Part shown: positions 36,915 to 50,794 of the stretch, piece after piece
Layout of the letters: every line of letters starts with the position of its first letter
Numbering within the stretch: the stretch's first letter is position 1
Source of the DNA: Sipunculus nudus
Lineage: Eukaryota > Annelida > Sipuncula > Golfingiida > Sipunculidae
NCBI GenBank assembly: GCA_026874595.1
Contig: CM049317.1
Location: 28,211,401-28,275,400 of the forward strand
DNA: 64,000 nucleotides
Reading direction: 5' to 3'
Program-made: the position numbers and the translations under genes
The notes under the pieces: model-generated
Databases searched by the model: none
What the model was told of the DNA's origin: nothing
Seen by the model: only the letters and a program-made list of their open reading frames with translations

Positions 36915-37100
36915 TATAAAGCCGGGTGCTCACTACCCGATTTTATCAAGCGACATTGTCGGGCTATTTTTTGGGCAGATTTTCTCAAAAACGGCTGTAA
37001 ATCGGCTGGGTTTAGTTGGCCGATTTTCGGTGGCACATTTACCGACGCGCTTGTTCTCACCTCCCGATTATCGGCGAAGGAGTCTTGTCTCATTATAGCG
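36915..37100. mobile_element. MITE-like fragment with AAATCGGC motifs
   Basis: AAAGCCGGGTGCTCACTACC then CGATTTTATC at 36,919 matches the inverted right end of the repeat at 38,752 to 38,783. Inside are several ATCGGC/GCCGAT motifs. It may be one end of a larger element reaching 38,783 or a truncated separate copy. 37,100 to 38,520 between them shows no gene. Confidence 0.45.
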
Positions 37101-38573
37101 ATCTGATACTGAGCTTTCTATGAGAAAAACTAAAAGGAAATATTTGTTCGCTTTGTTGCTTGTCCAAAGAAAAATAAACTGTGGCGGAAGAGTGACCTGT
37201 CGGTTAAACCTTGACTTGGAAGAAGAGATGAACTAGTGGCATGTAAATAATTCACTTGTATGCGAACTGAGACAGGAGGGTTGAACCGTCCTTCATCAAT
37301 TTAATGGTTTTTCTCCACATATCTCAGAGGCGGGTCCAGGATTTAAGAAAAGAGGGGTCCAACCCAGGAGCACTAATAACAAAACCTTAAGAAAGGTCCA
37401 CAGGTCCGAAAAATGTCCGGAAGGATTGGTCTTAAACCCTTTAAACGAATGCTGCGGCTGATCTGCAGGATTTGGTAAAACCGAAAATCCACCATCATGA
37501 TACTATATTCAGAAGGGCTATTTCACCAGACACGAACTCTAATTTAGAAAATGACATTCTACTTGCATGTTTGTGTGATTTCTAGGATTTCCTGTTTCTA
37601 GAAATTCAAAGAAGTGATATGTTTTTTTCTGTCCTGTATAAACCAGAAACGCTTTATCACCCTTTTTCATCTGACTGCAACACACAACAAACGCCAACAG
37701 CAGCAGATATGATTAGGTTTTAATCTATATTATTAATTCCCGTAGCAAGTGATCAGTTATTTATCTGGCGACTCTCTGTTATCTGTCAGATAAAATATTA
37801 AAACGTATTAAAGTAAATCATCGCCACTAATGCCGCCGGCTCCGTGAAAAAGATTAAGTGTACCAGAGATCCGTTCACGCGTTTGCCTTTTGGGGTACCT
37901 GTAAACATCAGGTATGCTGCGTGCACTGGACTGGATGTTGTATCACCCAAAAGTTTTCGGCTATTCATTCATATATTCTCTTACTTTGGGCTTATTATTT
38001 TATTTATACACTTTCTTCTCTTGCACCTTTGTTTTTTGCTAACTTAAAGGAGAACCTGTGATAGGACAAAACAATTTGATGGGACAAAAAAAGCTATATT
38101 AAGGAAAGAAACTTATAATGATGGTTAGAGAATACAAGCAGATATCCAGTTGATTATTGCCATCCCTGAGATGTAAATATTGAATTGTGTTATTTTTTCC
38201 CAGGAAACTCTTACATAAGCTTGAGTTAATTATTCAGAGTAGCTCGTCACACAATGGGAAGGATTGCTAAACAGCCAAGCAATAAATACGCGTTTGCAAA
38301 CATACACCTTGTTCGTTCAATCTTATATGTTTACAGAAATGTTCTCACATTGTAATTATATGAATGGATACTCCTTTATAATGATTAATAAATTGCAGGT
38401 CGTCTTATAGGAATACATGAAATTTGAATCTCTACCAAAATCTGTCTTTATTATAAATACAGAAATATGTCATTATACAACATATACTAATAATGACTAA
38501 TAGTAACAACGTACACAACGTGAACTCTGACATACAAAAATAAACAAAATCGGCCGACTTTGTCCCAAACATT

Positions 38574-38775
38574 GGCTCACTACACGATTTCGCTAATCGC
38601 CCGACAAAATCGGCCGATTTTCTTTGACAGTGCCAGACTCTTGGCGACGGCGATTTTTCACGCCGACGACGACAAAATCGCGTCGCATGGGGTGTCACAC
38701 TACACGACAATGTACCCCCGTCGGTACATAGTCGGCCGATCCTATGAATCGGCCGATAAAATCGGTAAGTGAGCC
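38574..38775. mobile_element. Putative MITE, about 202 bp, GGCTCACT terminal inverted repeats
   Basis: The left end GGCTCACTACACGATTT and the complemented right end GGCTCACTTACCGATTT match at 14 of 17 bases. The interior is GC-rich with repeated AAATCGGC motifs and no ORF of its own. No clear target duplication is seen. It is similar in size and end sequence to the repeat at 59,157 to 59,365. Confidence 0.55.
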
Positions 38776-39120
38776 GCCGGCTTTTTGCAGGCAATTACAA
38801 CCCACTGTCATAGTCGGGGATGGATCCCGGTTCGCCACCGGAGAGTGCCGAGCGCCTCACCACCTGAATGTCCACCGAAGTAAAGGCCTGCATATAAACA
38901 TTAATTAATTGTATGTTACACCTGATGTATAGGTATATGCAATAGATGGTTAATAATTTTCTTTAATAATCTTATTAAATAAGTTAGGCCAAATACTGAG
39001 CACAGTCAGAAAGCTTCTTGAACACTTGTCAATATTTCAATACTTTATTTTCACAAAGCAGTAGCAATCTGGTTATCTGGTTGTGGCACACATCACTCTA
39101 CTGATTGTAGTGTCTTAACC
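38776..39120. other. No gene; possible tRNA-derived SINE trace
   Basis: GGTTCGCCACC near 38,830 resembles a tRNA box B with one mismatch, but no convincing box A is found at the right distance. The rest is unremarkable. Confidence 0.3.
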
Positions 39121-39159
39121 GTATTGTGCTGCCATCTGGCCAGCACTCAATTAACTAAA

Positions 39160-39573
39160 AATAGCATGTTTATGCGACCTGGATGTGATCGACATCAGGC
39201 AAAAGACTATTTCCATTTTATAACATCAAACGCAGTACCAAAGGCACTTAACTTCGAACAGATAAAAGAAGAAACATCTTGGGACAGAGAAATGCAGGAT
39301 TTATACCAGGCCGTCAAACCACACAAATGGCATGATACTGACCTCAAAGCCTACAAACAAATACCGTATGAGCTCACTTTGTAAAAGGGAGTTGTACTCC
39401 GATACCATCGTCTAATTATAATGACGACCCTTCAAGCCTAAGTCACTGAGCTTGCTCATCAAGTCCACCAGCGTTTTGTTAAGTCCAGGAGACTTCTCGA
39501 AAAAAAGGTTTTGTGCAGAGAAATCGACAAGAAATATGAACTCGTAATAAAAATTGCACTTCATGCCAAGGTT
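39160..39573 (+). pseudogene. Ty3/Gypsy pol relic (linker and start of integrase)
   Basis: One frame can be followed through two internal stops to a third, TAG, at 39,571. It starts near MRPGCDRHQAKDYFHF (39,170), goes on with SNAVPKALNFEQI and GVVLRYHRLIIM, and ends with VTELAHQVHQ and RRLLEKKV. This is the RNase H to integrase linker and the HHCC-zinc region of Gypsy Pol, with the H-x3-H present and the cysteines lost. No LTRs were found nearby. An old fragment. Confidence 0.7.
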
Positions 39574-39599
39574 TAGAAAGCTATGTCCCTTCGTTGAAT

Positions 39600-42500
39600 A
39601 ACCGACGTGCTGCTCACGATGATGCCGCGTCGTTCTTGCAGCCTCAGAGAAGGTTTTGTTTGCGTTGCTGACCCCCGAGGAAATTTCCTGAGATTCAACG
39701 GCCAGGACGTTCAAGGACATTTGGCGTAAAATTCCGAAATGGCCGGGGTTTCAACCGATCATATTATTTTTGGCTCATGCCTTTACTTTTTCAGCAGTCA
39801 ACTGGATGGGAGTTGCATCTGGTGAGTAGTCCCCGTCATCAGTATGAGTGATGCGTAAAATAGGCTGTTACTTTGTTCCAGCTGTGTTTTCCTATATGTG
39901 CTATGCTATGCCAAATGCAGCTTCGCGGCCCGCATTGCCCTGAATTCAACCAGGTAAATTGCCGTCTCCTGAGCCTTGGACTTCCCTTTCTCTTTAAATA
40001 ACAATTAAATAATTCAACCAAATAATATACTACGAGAATGATATTTATTTGTCTGATTAAAATACCTCAGCGCTGGATCAAGTACATGTACACACAAGTT
40101 GGACATTTTAGTAGAACTCCCTTTTTTACTTGTCACACAACCATTTGAAAAATGATCAAGTAAATTTCAAATAATTATGAAATATTTTCAAACAGGAACA
40201 ATATCTTTTGCATATTCCATAATGCATGTTCGCATTAGGCCTGCAGGCTGCCTTTATTTATTATATGTAATGTTTATTTTGAGACTGACATGCACCAGTC
40301 CTATCACACTTTTGGCTCTAAGTCACTACTACCGAGTGACTTTGCTGTAACCAGACTCGTGTTTCTGTCAGCCAGCAGATTCGAACCAAACTGATAACTG
40401 GATTATAACATGTTTCCTTTAAGGTTATAGGAAAAGGTTTATCAGAATTCCCTGCAAAACGCTGTTTTCCCTGACCGATGGACTAAACATTAACCATATC
40501 CCTTGCCAGATGAATATTTAAAAAAATGCCAGAAATTTCGAATAAAATCATATTTTAATCAGTACTGCCGTGGTACGAAGCGGAAACGGCAGAGCGAGCA
40601 CTGCTCGGCCTGTGACGTCAGAGGGGGGCAATCTGCTCAGTGATCAGCCTGGTCGTGCTGGACAAACGCTCGCATGCATTAATCCGTATCACGATCACAA
40701 GGGTCTGTACGTTTGTCATAGAAACTCCTGCTATGGCCGGATTTTTGGAGACACAGGAATACTTTGATGAACCTAGCTGTTCAGGTGCAGGGTTACATGT
40801 CTGAACCAAGTGCGGGTCAAGGAGTCGTCGGACACTGTATTTACAAGGGGAAAACTAGACAACCTTTTATTCCCCCCGTATGGAAGATCACAGAGGCTAA
40901 ATGCTTCCCTGCAGATTCATTCATTTCACCAACGCCAGATGTCGTTGTTTTCCAGATGCATTGCCCACTGCTTATAATTTTCTGTGCGAGAAAATGGTTG
41001 GAACAGCGTGTTTAATTCAGTATCAGCCGCCATCCAGTAAGTTTAGCGGTTCTTGATAAAACTGTCATTGGAGAAATGCGCTTCACATAGTTTGGAGTGT
41101 TTGGTTGGCTTCCAGTCATTCCTGCTAACTCTTGCTGCCCAAGCACAGAGTCCGTGATTTTCCGTTTTAAATCTGGCTAAATTTCGTTTTCAAAATGGTA
41201 AAATTCCGTTTTTTTTCAGCAATATTTACTGAAGCGCGGGAAAACAGTGATAAATTAAAAAATCATATATATTAATTCACGAGCTGATTTCAATATTTGT
41301 ATCATTCAAGCGCTCTTGCCCTTGGCAACATCCACAAAGGGGCAACTAAATGCTGAAATAGAATTGTCGTGAACTATTTTAAGACATTTAACATTGTGCG
41401 TTTTCAATGCTACTGCTTCAATACTATAAAGCAGGGTTTTCTTTGCTAATCTTTCACAGATTATTTCACAAGAGGGTAAACGCATCAAATCTGGGGTTAT
41501 TTTAACATTGTGAGGAAATTCGTCATACTTATGTCCCGCGACCCGGAAACACGGTCCAATTTTATTCAAAACCTTGTCCAAAACCTATCAAAAACCGCAT
41601 TGCTCGTCATCTGAAAAGTCCGCTTGAAGTGTATAATTATAACCCGCTATTGATGGTCGTGTAAGCGAGGTGCCATACACGAGCTTCCGTGTACATGTCA
41701 AATATTAACGCCCGCATCCAGTAGACTCGTGAACATTTAACGCAGTAAAAACGGCACCCTGTGAAAAAGTCACCTTGTTTTAATATAAATATTATCTCCT
41801 GTTGCATTGCTTATATAGCTACTTTCAAGGCCTTCCTTGGTGAGCGGTTGCACATATTAAGCGAGTTGGGATCGTGTTAACATCGGTGTGCAGGGCACGC
41901 TGTCAGCCACATCGGAGAATCATATCGTCGTACGCACGTTTCAAGTGATTTGTAAAGATATTCAACGGCAAAAAATACATTACAACTTCAAAATTTTCAG
42001 GATTGGGAATTCTGTTTTAGTCTGTCGCGTAATTTCTTCCGGGATGTCGGAATATCACTGGCTCTGCAACTCACAAGCGGCTAGTCATTGTTTCTGATTA
42101 GGTTTACTTTTAATGGAGACCCAAATAGCTACCGTTATGAAGTAATTAATGAAGTCTGAAGTCTTTTAGCTGAAAAGAAAACATGTGTGGCACCCAACTA
42201 TAATTTGTTGATTTGGGTGTGGTCACAGAAAAGGTTATTCCGTTCTTAAGTAAGCCGATATATGTCCCATTGCCACTAACTGTCGGCAGAAACAATTAAT
42301 GCCTGGTTGATATTTTTGAGTACTTTTGTTTCGCATACCCACGCACTAATCGAACCCTGATTGGTTAATCCTCCTTATTATTCCACGTGGCTGTTATCGG
42401 GGGCCGATATATAGGCTAAAACTCGGATGTCGCAAGCCAAATGTCACACATCACGTTTGCAGGCACGGGTACTAGGCTGGTTGTTAAGATATATGTTTCT

Positions 42501-43830
42501 TTGCATGTCTCCGGTTGAAAAAAAAGGAAAGGGCGACAAGTCATTTTAAGCAATACATTTATATTTGAAAGTTTTTGTTATATTCTTGCCTAAGTCTCTT
42601 GTGATATCGTACAAACTAGGCTGCCGTTTCTGCAATTCGCTTTCTTACACGAAATATAAAAGAACCTTCGGCTGAGGGAAGCCTTAGTTGTCTGCTGAAA
42701 TATTTCCATGCAAATATTTCCTACAAGATTAACATATAAAAGCAAGGCAAGTACCTACAACATATTGCTTGGGTTACACCATAAATAAGTGATAAATTTG
42801 CAGTTTGCCTTTGTGTCAGGACTAACTGTGAAGCAGAGCTGTAAATTATTCATTCTCAGTTGCCGCCTCTGTTTTATACTTTTATCATATCTGAAAGGAG
42901 AAAGCTTTCTAAATAAATACCACTTTCTGTAATGGAAACTAAATGCTAATTTGAACCGTGGGGCAAACAGAGTTTTAACATGAATATATACCAGTTTGCT
43001 ATATTGCCAGTAAGTGCAATGACTCATCCTGCTCCGGTTTATGTTAATACAAAGTCTAGTAAATGCTAGTGATGAGCTAAATTAATAAAATCAGTTGTTG
43101 AAGTTGAACAAATCTAATTTAATTCTAACCTGCTTTGATTAAGGAGTTCAGGGATTACGTCTCAAACAAAACCTTAGCAGTCCAGTGTCAACTTACTTCA
43201 CCGGATTGGAAAACATACATGATTCGCCTTGGGCTATGTACTTGTACCATAGAGTGCCATTTAGATCCTTTTGTTTTAATCTTTAAAATGCAATTTTTCA
43301 GTAAACGGTCAAAGCAACTTGTGTCCCTGTCATTCCCCAGGTTTGAGGGAGATCATGTTAATCACTGAGTGTTGTATCATCTCTCGCCAAGTAGGATATA
43401 ATTATAACTGTTGGATCACAAAATTGAGATACATATTCTAAAAAAGTCTTGTTTTAATATTAGTTTCCTTTATATTAACATTTCACTAGAAACACACATG
43501 ATAACAAACATGAAAATAACTGATTTACCATTCTTCTGGTGATTTCTATTTTAATTCCTTGCAAGTGCTAACTTTCTTATGACTTCATTTATCAAGGGCG
43601 CCAGGCTTGAAATAACTATAAGATATAATAGACTCATAAAAGCCCCGGTGATGATCCAAAATAAAAATGAAATTATTTTTATATTCCACTCGGTGTTATC
43701 TTCCTACCATGCAAAACAGAACTCATCAGATTTGATGTTTTTCTGTCAGAAAGCGATTGTATATTTATATGATTATAAACTTATAAACTGAAATTGCTTA
43801 TTTTCCCTTTAAACCTAACATTGGTTATTA
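39600..43830. other. Four kilobases with no gene I can support
   Basis: Both strands were scanned through the ORFs. The open stretches (for example 40,570-40,767 and 41,306-41,581 minus) lack recognisable domains and supporting splice structure. A short block at 42,085 to 42,130 resembles the THAP-like region at 43,850 to 43,890 and may be a relic of it. Confidence 0.5.
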
Positions 43831-43839
43831 CTTAGATAG

Positions 43840-43938
43840 TTAGATGTTTCTGATTAGGTTTACTTTTGATGGAAACCGAAATAGGGGCTTTCCCGATCTA
43901 GAGCCATTTGTACAACCAACGACGGAACAGCAGCCAGT
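43840..43938 (-). pseudogene. THAP-like zinc-finger exon fragment
   Basis: The minus strand reads TGCCSVVGCTNGSRSGKPLF, then RFPSKVNLIRNI and a stop. This matches the start of a THAP domain: C-x4-C followed by a basic stretch and the F-x-F-P motif. The later C-x2-H half is not found in the same frame, so it is either one exon of a spliced gene or a relic. THAP domains occur in P-element transposases and in cellular DNA-binding proteins; I cannot tell which. Confidence 0.4.
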
Positions 43939-44528
43939 CTTTTCTGTTTTGTTATGATACCGTATCGCCACGCTGATACAAAGAAAGCACGCTGTACGAA
44001 CAAAGCGAGCAGTGACACAATTAAAACAAACAGACAGCATATAGCCAGCAGTGCTTACAGCCCAGCGTGGCCACCTTGCATCACAGGTGTTTGGGGCGCC
44101 ATTCACACCGACTGTCTGTTTAAATGTAACGGTCAAAAAGGGATACATTAAATGATGTTTTTATGGATTTCGGACGGATATTTATTTTTAAATTTTTAGA
44201 TCATCAGTGATAACATTTTATGTATTTAGCATGTATGTTGTGTTTCAAACCTTTTCCTATGATCTTTAAATGTGAATGTTAGTCTATGCTAAAGGTTTTC
44301 ATTTAACATAATTCAGACAAATTGAGATATTATGTGGAACTTTCATTTGAACAATCAGTAAGAAAGATGTCATTTTTTTCTGAATCTGTACCGCATTCGC
44401 GTTTTAATTTATTCGGTATCAGACGTGGTAATATGCATATGGCCTACCTTGTGTATTTTCAAAGTAAGTTATGTTTAAGCTTCCACGTGTGTGATCTATA
44501 TTTGATTTAGCTAACCCTTTGATTTCAG

Positions 44529-45591
44529 GGCTCATTATCGATCCCCATACGGACGGGTTTGTGATAACAGGTGCTGTTATTGTTTCCATGGGTTGTTTCC
44601 TGTCAGCATTTTCGACAGACACCTGTGTGTTGTCTCTAACCAATGACCCATTTATAGGTTAGTCGGAAAATTCAGACAGTCTTGATAAAACTCGGACAAA
44701 CTCTATACCTTAATTTTGATTTTATAATTAATGAGTTAATCTGTATATATTTAGGAGTGATAGAAATATGAATTAGGTAGAGCATTCAAATACTTTCTAC
44801 GCAGTCTACCCTACGATAGCCAAAAATATTTGCTTTGAATGATCAGTTCTCATCCATTGTTTTGCCTCCCGATAACAGATAATTATATTACTCATTAACA
44901 CACTTCTGCAGACATACCAAACGGTATACCTGGGAAACATTGTAGTTAGCGCGTCTTTTTACCGTCTAGCTGAAATTAGGATGTTTTCCTTTTACAGTAG
45001 TAGTATTGTTTATTTCCGGAGATTTTGACTCAGATACAGCGTGGGTTAATCAGTCATTGCCATGTTCTAAATCTTGATGTACAAATATGCGAATGAGACG
45101 TGATTGCCTGGTTCTTTAACGGCCTACTATGATAATAACAGGGGTCCATTACATTCACTGAACAATCTGTTAGTATGAACTACTGTAGAAGTTACTGCCT
45201 CACGTCCATCACGGAATTGGATTAAGCTCTATGTTACATATTTCAGTATCAACGGCCTTGCAAGCCTGTACAATGTCTGAAGTATTTTAGACTCTAACAG
45301 GATTAGGAACATAATAGCATAACATTTATCTTGTACATTATCATTTACAGGACCTGGGGCTGTATTGACGTTCATATATGGAAACGCAGTGGTACAGGAT
45401 TGGTTCAGTACAAGACTTATCCTGGCGGCTGGTCTTGCAATGCTTGGTATTCCGGTTGGGATTACGTTGTGTGGACCTATAGTTATTTGTTATATTCATC
45501 GCTTGTTTGGCGTGAGACCTGGCCAATGTACTCCGCGATCACACTTCTGGTCACTATCGCCGCGGACATGTTCCAAAAGCCGCCGTCGTGA
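44529..45591 (+). pseudogene. Monocarboxylate-transporter-like (MFS, SLC16-type) fragment
   Basis: Exon a (44,529-44,657) encodes FVITGAVIVSMGCFLSAFST, transmembrane helix 3 of the family. Its GT donor joins in phase to exon b (45,351 onward): GPGAVLTFIYGNAVVQDWF, then LILAAGLAMLGIPVG and CGPIVICYI, which matches the family signature (aromatic Phe, R, L-A-x-G-x-A, G at the end) before and in helix 5. Near 45,510 a one-base frame change is needed to continue into VWRETWPMYSAITLLVTIAA, helix 6. It then stops at 45,591. Compared with the 24,318 copy, exon a lost 15 bases including the D-x-F-G-x-R motif. No first or later exons were found. Confidence 0.7.
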
Positions 45592-48500
45592 CAAACACAC
45601 AGAGATATACACCTTAGAGGCCTACCACTTCTGTTCAGTCCACCTCCAGATTATGATAGTACACCAGTTTGGAGGAGGCTCGGGTTTAAAGTAATCTTCT
45701 TCGGGTGCAGAATGATGACTTTTGGTCATGAAGTAATGCTAGTATACACCACAAGTATAGCCTGTCATTATGGGATGTCCATGAAACGTGTACAAATCCT
45801 GCCAATTCTCTCTGGATTCTGCCAATGTTTATAAAACCTGATATGGGGCGTGGCAGGTAGTGCGCGCCCATCATAGCCCCTTGTTTTCTACTCTCTAGTT
45901 GCTGGCTGTGGCTGATTCTTCACGATGGCATTTGTTTGAACGGATAACAATTTCCTTCCCTTGGCCCTGCTTGTGTCTTTAGCACCACTGACGATGAATG
46001 TTTTATATTACAGTGCCCACATTCAGTTGTTCTTTGTTCCCGCCAAATCATTAATGATTTCTAGTAGTAGCAACCTATAGTTTATATTACCTAATCAAGA
46101 CCTATGTACTGCCCGTGACACTATACAACTTCCTGTTTTAGCTAAAATTTAGCTTAAATAACGGGATCAACAACAGCTTCTTGTAAACCGTATTGCGTAT
46201 TCTCACAACCTAATCATGCATGTCGGAAAAAGGTTTTTAGGTTGCGTTTCAAAAGTATCATCCAGGGAAATGTATGTGCACCTTTGACAGGGTTATGCTT
46301 TAGTTCAGAAAACACGGTTTTGACCAAGCTTGTAGTAGTGGAAAAGATTCTAAGAGCTATTGGCATCACTCTCCCGGTGATGTCAGTCCAAAAGTTAAAT
46401 GCTGCGCCCTTGGCAGGTTATAATTGATGTCATATCCCGTGTATATTGACAGTGTTTTGTTTGCATGCTCATACTTCGTGACAGATGACTATATCGTAAT
46501 TCTTGTTCACATCAGACACTAATGATGTGGTTCAACTAATTGTAGTCGCATGCTTAATTTGCATTGTAGGTTGGATTTATGACATCACTGCAAACTACAA
46601 CAATCCATTTTACGTGATGGGAGGGCTGTAAATAGCTGGGGATTAGAGCTGGTGGGTATACCTGCAAAGATACACAGGAAACCATGACTTTCTATCAGAG
46701 CAAAGTGTGTATATGTGACTGCTTGGGACTCTTGAAGAAAGAGTGTCACGCACTAGATATTTGACATGAGTTTGGTACTTGATTTATGTTTCCCTTTAAA
46801 TGCTTAATGTTAGAGATGTGTTTTCCTGTTCGAGGATGGTTTATCTGTTGTTTCCAGTTATTCATATCGTGGGACCGGCAGGCCTAGCCGATATAATAGC
46901 AATTTTGTATAAATGCGTGCTTTGCCCACTATGTCAAGCTTGTCATACGGGGTTGATGACCCATGCTGCCACAGCAATCCACAAGAAGGTGTCAAACACG
47001 AAGGTACGAGCGGTTTAGCCACAGCATTTATTATGGCATCTCCCCAGTTTTGCGACGATCTTGCTACGAATTGTCTCGCGGTAGTGGGCTTCATAGCAAC
47101 TGATAACACATTAATCCAGCAGCTACAAGCTTGCCCTGATGCTAGCCAGGTAGAACGTCAGCCTGTTTTTTTAGTTTGCGCTTTTCGGGATTAGAAATGT
47201 AAGCTAGCCTTTTATGACCAGAGATCTGTCTAATAATGCCAGGTGGAGTAAGTCAGTTTCATTTATGTTCCATAATGGCTCAACACAGGTTCCAAGGTGC
47301 ACTTCCAGCCACATTGACAGTCCCATCTAGGTTTTCTGCAAACTAGTGATCTGTCTCCTGCAGTATATGGTCAGTGACATATAGCCACTGTGTATTAATT
47401 TCCCGCGTATATCCAACTCCCTTTGATAAAATCATACGTCTGTGTAATATGTCAGCCTCTCATAACATTGATGATCTATGATTTCCCCGTTTTAGCGTTT
47501 ATTCGATCGCTTCATAACCATAATCTACCACAGAATCCTAATCATTTTAGCCTACAAAACAGTTGTTTTTTCTTATCTTTGCCTTCCTTATCCTTGCCTA
47601 AGTTGCCTTACACTTTATATAGGCATTTTTGATCGGCCTCTCCTCAAAGCACATGAGCAAGAATAGTGATGGCGTGTTGCTTCATGAAATATTAAAACCC
47701 GTCATTTGAACCATTTCTACTTCCATTACCCGTCCGCCTTGTTTCACTGCCAACAGGTGAGCTGTACCTCCAGCAGAGGACCAGTGATATGGCGCCAAGT
47801 TCTCACGCAGGATCTGACGCTAGGTGGCACCATTTAGAAATAAGATAACTGGATCATGTTTATTTAAATATAACTTATCATGTCTCAGCGGATTTATCTG
47901 CTTTTCATTTTGATATCATCATACATCTGTTTAATAATTTATTGGTATCATCTTATGATCATAACTGTGTATCGTACGACCAGAACAGGGCAATCTCATA
48001 CATAACCTAGTCGTTCTCAGCTATAATATTGACCTAGCGTGCATTACAATACTGGTAAACTATTACTGTAGCTAACGGCTGCATTTACGCAAAGCTCCAT
48101 AGTTGCATTTAGGGTTCCCTATCAGGAGCCTGTTGTGATCTACAAGGACATCCCTAGCTATAAAAAATATATCATGATACTTCATGGAAAGTACAAACGG
48201 GCTCCCTCTAATCCCTGTATCAAGCTCCTAGTCCTTTCACCCCTATTATTATCACAAACGCTTCGAGTAAGGTTTATTTCTGTCTTAACTGAACAAGCCC
48301 TGTCAGTGTGGAAAATTAGCCCTAGAAGCTTCCTCCTTCCGGCTTGCTGTAAAAGAGCAGTGTCAGGGATAGCCCGAATTGGCCATGTAGCTTGACATTG
48401 GGTAGGGGTCCCAAATAAATATAAGTTGCAAATATATCTCTGACAAAAGTCAGTTCTCGGGAAGCAGCCGTCTAGAAGGGACAAAGAGGGAGAGAACAGA

Positions 48501-49260
48501 GCGATAATCGGATATGAGCTCTGGACTGAAAGTTAAAATTGAAAATACTGTCAAGGACAAAATAAATATCAGGTAAAATATGTCACCTATGATTCCATAT
48601 TTTCATTTGAAAATAATAAGATTGAAATTTATCTTAAATTCACAGTAACGAAAGTCATCTTGGATAAGAGCATTTTAAGGATATTAATTTTTTTAGCAGA
48701 GTTTAGCTCAGCTGACTATAAACCAATGGCCCTTTGTCCGTCTACTGTCCATATCCTTGGCTGGCCGTCCGTTAAACTATTGTTTTGAAACCATTAGACT
48801 TACAAACCCGAAATTCGACATGCCGCTAGATGTCCTTAAGTTTCCTACTAAACCGAAAACTGGGCACTGTGACCTATTACTAAACATCAGGACGTCCACT
48901 ATGAAAACCACTTGGGATGTTTATTTCATATATAGCAGAACTATTCCTGCATAGTATTTCCTAAGTACGTGTCAGAAATTCTGTCAATATTCCGTAAATT
49001 TTTAAATTATGGTTCCCAACAAAGTGCCCTTTGTTACAAACCAGGAAAGACATTTACTCGCATAACATGATGATTGTTGAGGCTGGAGAGTCTACTTCAA
49101 TCATATTTTAATTATAACGATATTTAATTCAATTGAATTGTATACCAGAATATATAAACTTTTCTTAATTTTCTTAAGTTATTAGCGTAAATGTAAAGTG
49201 ATTGCCTTAAATTATGCCAACATTTGACTATGACACAATGTAACTTATATTCATGTTTTA
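45592..49260. other. No gene recognised; one dispersed repeat
   Basis: This stretch has no equivalent in the gene 2 copy (whose homology jumps from about 23,640 to 23,480). ORFs on both strands at 46,800-47,200 overlap one another and show no domain I know. 48,700 to 48,960 is a dispersed repeat starting TTTAGCTCAGCTGACTATAA with GTCCGTC blocks, also at 13,560 (reverse) and 28,640. Confidence 0.5.
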
Positions 49261-49574
49261 GAAGACTTAGTCAAGTATTGTTTACGACAAGCCAACCCGA
49301 TACATAGGGATCCACTGTATGGATAAGATGGCCCGCTGTAATTTAACGTTATTGGGGAGCTCTAGCTTAAAGTGTCTAAAAAATTGAAAGATAAAAAACT
49401 GGAGCTTTTTCCAAGTTTTAGAAGACAGTGTCATATAGATAGCTGTTTTCATCAGGCAAGGTTATTGAAAAGGTGGTGTGACTGCTCAGGGTTTGTTATG
49501 TTACTTCAATAAGGCAGCCAATGAAAAATTTAGGTCATCCCACCAGACAGCCTGAGGTATCCATCACAGAGACA

Positions 49575-49638
49575 CTCCGTTCTCTCTCTTTATTTCTCTC
49601 CTTCTCTCTCTCTTTCTTTCTCTTTCTCTTTCTCTCTC
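49575..49638. repeat. (CT)n-rich tract
   Basis: Pyrimidine low-complexity DNA upstream of gene 1, facing the (GA)n tract at 23,177 in the inverted copy. Confidence 0.9.
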
Positions 49639-50794
49639 CGCCTTCCGATTAACAGGTTACATAAACAAGTTGAATCTTATAATTTCATATTTTTTCAATA
49701 CTGTTGATATATTTTACAGTTTTTATAACAAATAAATGTTTAGGTCTGAAATACCATGCTCTACATATTGCAAATTTATAATTAATAATTGAATACAAAT
49801 ATATACATATCTCATATGATAAAATATTATATTCTGATACAAGAAGTCAATAACACATTTTAAGGGTTAATAACGTCATTAAGAAACCTAATCATTAACG
49901 AATTTATTTTTGCGTTAGAATTAAATGCAAGTGTTCTTCAGGCTATATTTCAAGTTTACATCTGTAAATTGTAATATGCTCATTCTGATCAATGATGCAT
50001 AAAAGCCATGAGATGAGGTACTTTTAGCCATTATTAATTTTTTTTAAATTTTTATTTCTTTAATGTTACGTTAGGTTGATGTTTTATATAAAAATAATAT
50101 TGGATTATAACTCCAAATGGGATGTATATTTTGTAGCAATTTATTAATATCTATTGAGATTGTTAGGTCTTGCTATTATTTCCTGCATCTCTCATGCAGT
50201 CCATGAAATTGCCCAGTCGACACGATTGCTCGTATTTGTACTATAGTCTCATATTCAGCATTTTCAACTGAGCGTCTTGTCCCACAGCTCCTCTGTTAAA
50301 ACAAAAAAACGTACATATGCAGAACATCCTTGCTGCGAAAAATACCGCTTAACATGGTTTTAGTGAAATCCAGTCAGTAGATGCTGACCCAGAGTAGCGT
50401 TAGTTACCCCATAGTCCACCCGGTATTAATGAAATATCAGAATTGAGTGCACTATGTCCTTTCCCCCTTAACAGGGATTGGGAACATGCGCTGACTATCC
50501 TTAAATTTAAAAAAAAATAAAATATATTATTAGCATATAGAGAGATAACCTTTCAAGCAGACAATGCAAGTCAGCTTCATCTTCCTCTCCTAAATTATGC
50601 CTGAAAATAGCATGAAGATAAATCCTCCATTATGCGTGACCACCCAATAACCGCATTTACAACCAGCCAGTAACTCTTCTTATATCCGCCGAGTATTTAT
50701 ATCCATTTAGAAACTAAAGTCAAATCATACAATAAATATTATGTTCAGATATGATTTAATATAAACCAACATCTGATTCATATATCCATCAGAA

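Noticed and set aside
38820-38880. Possible tRNA-derived SINE head
   Set aside because: One box B-like match only; no box A at the right spacing and no repeat tail.
46800-47194. Overlapping ORFs on both strands that looked like a possible exon
   Set aside because: No domain, no convincing splice borders, and no counterpart in the gene 2 copy.
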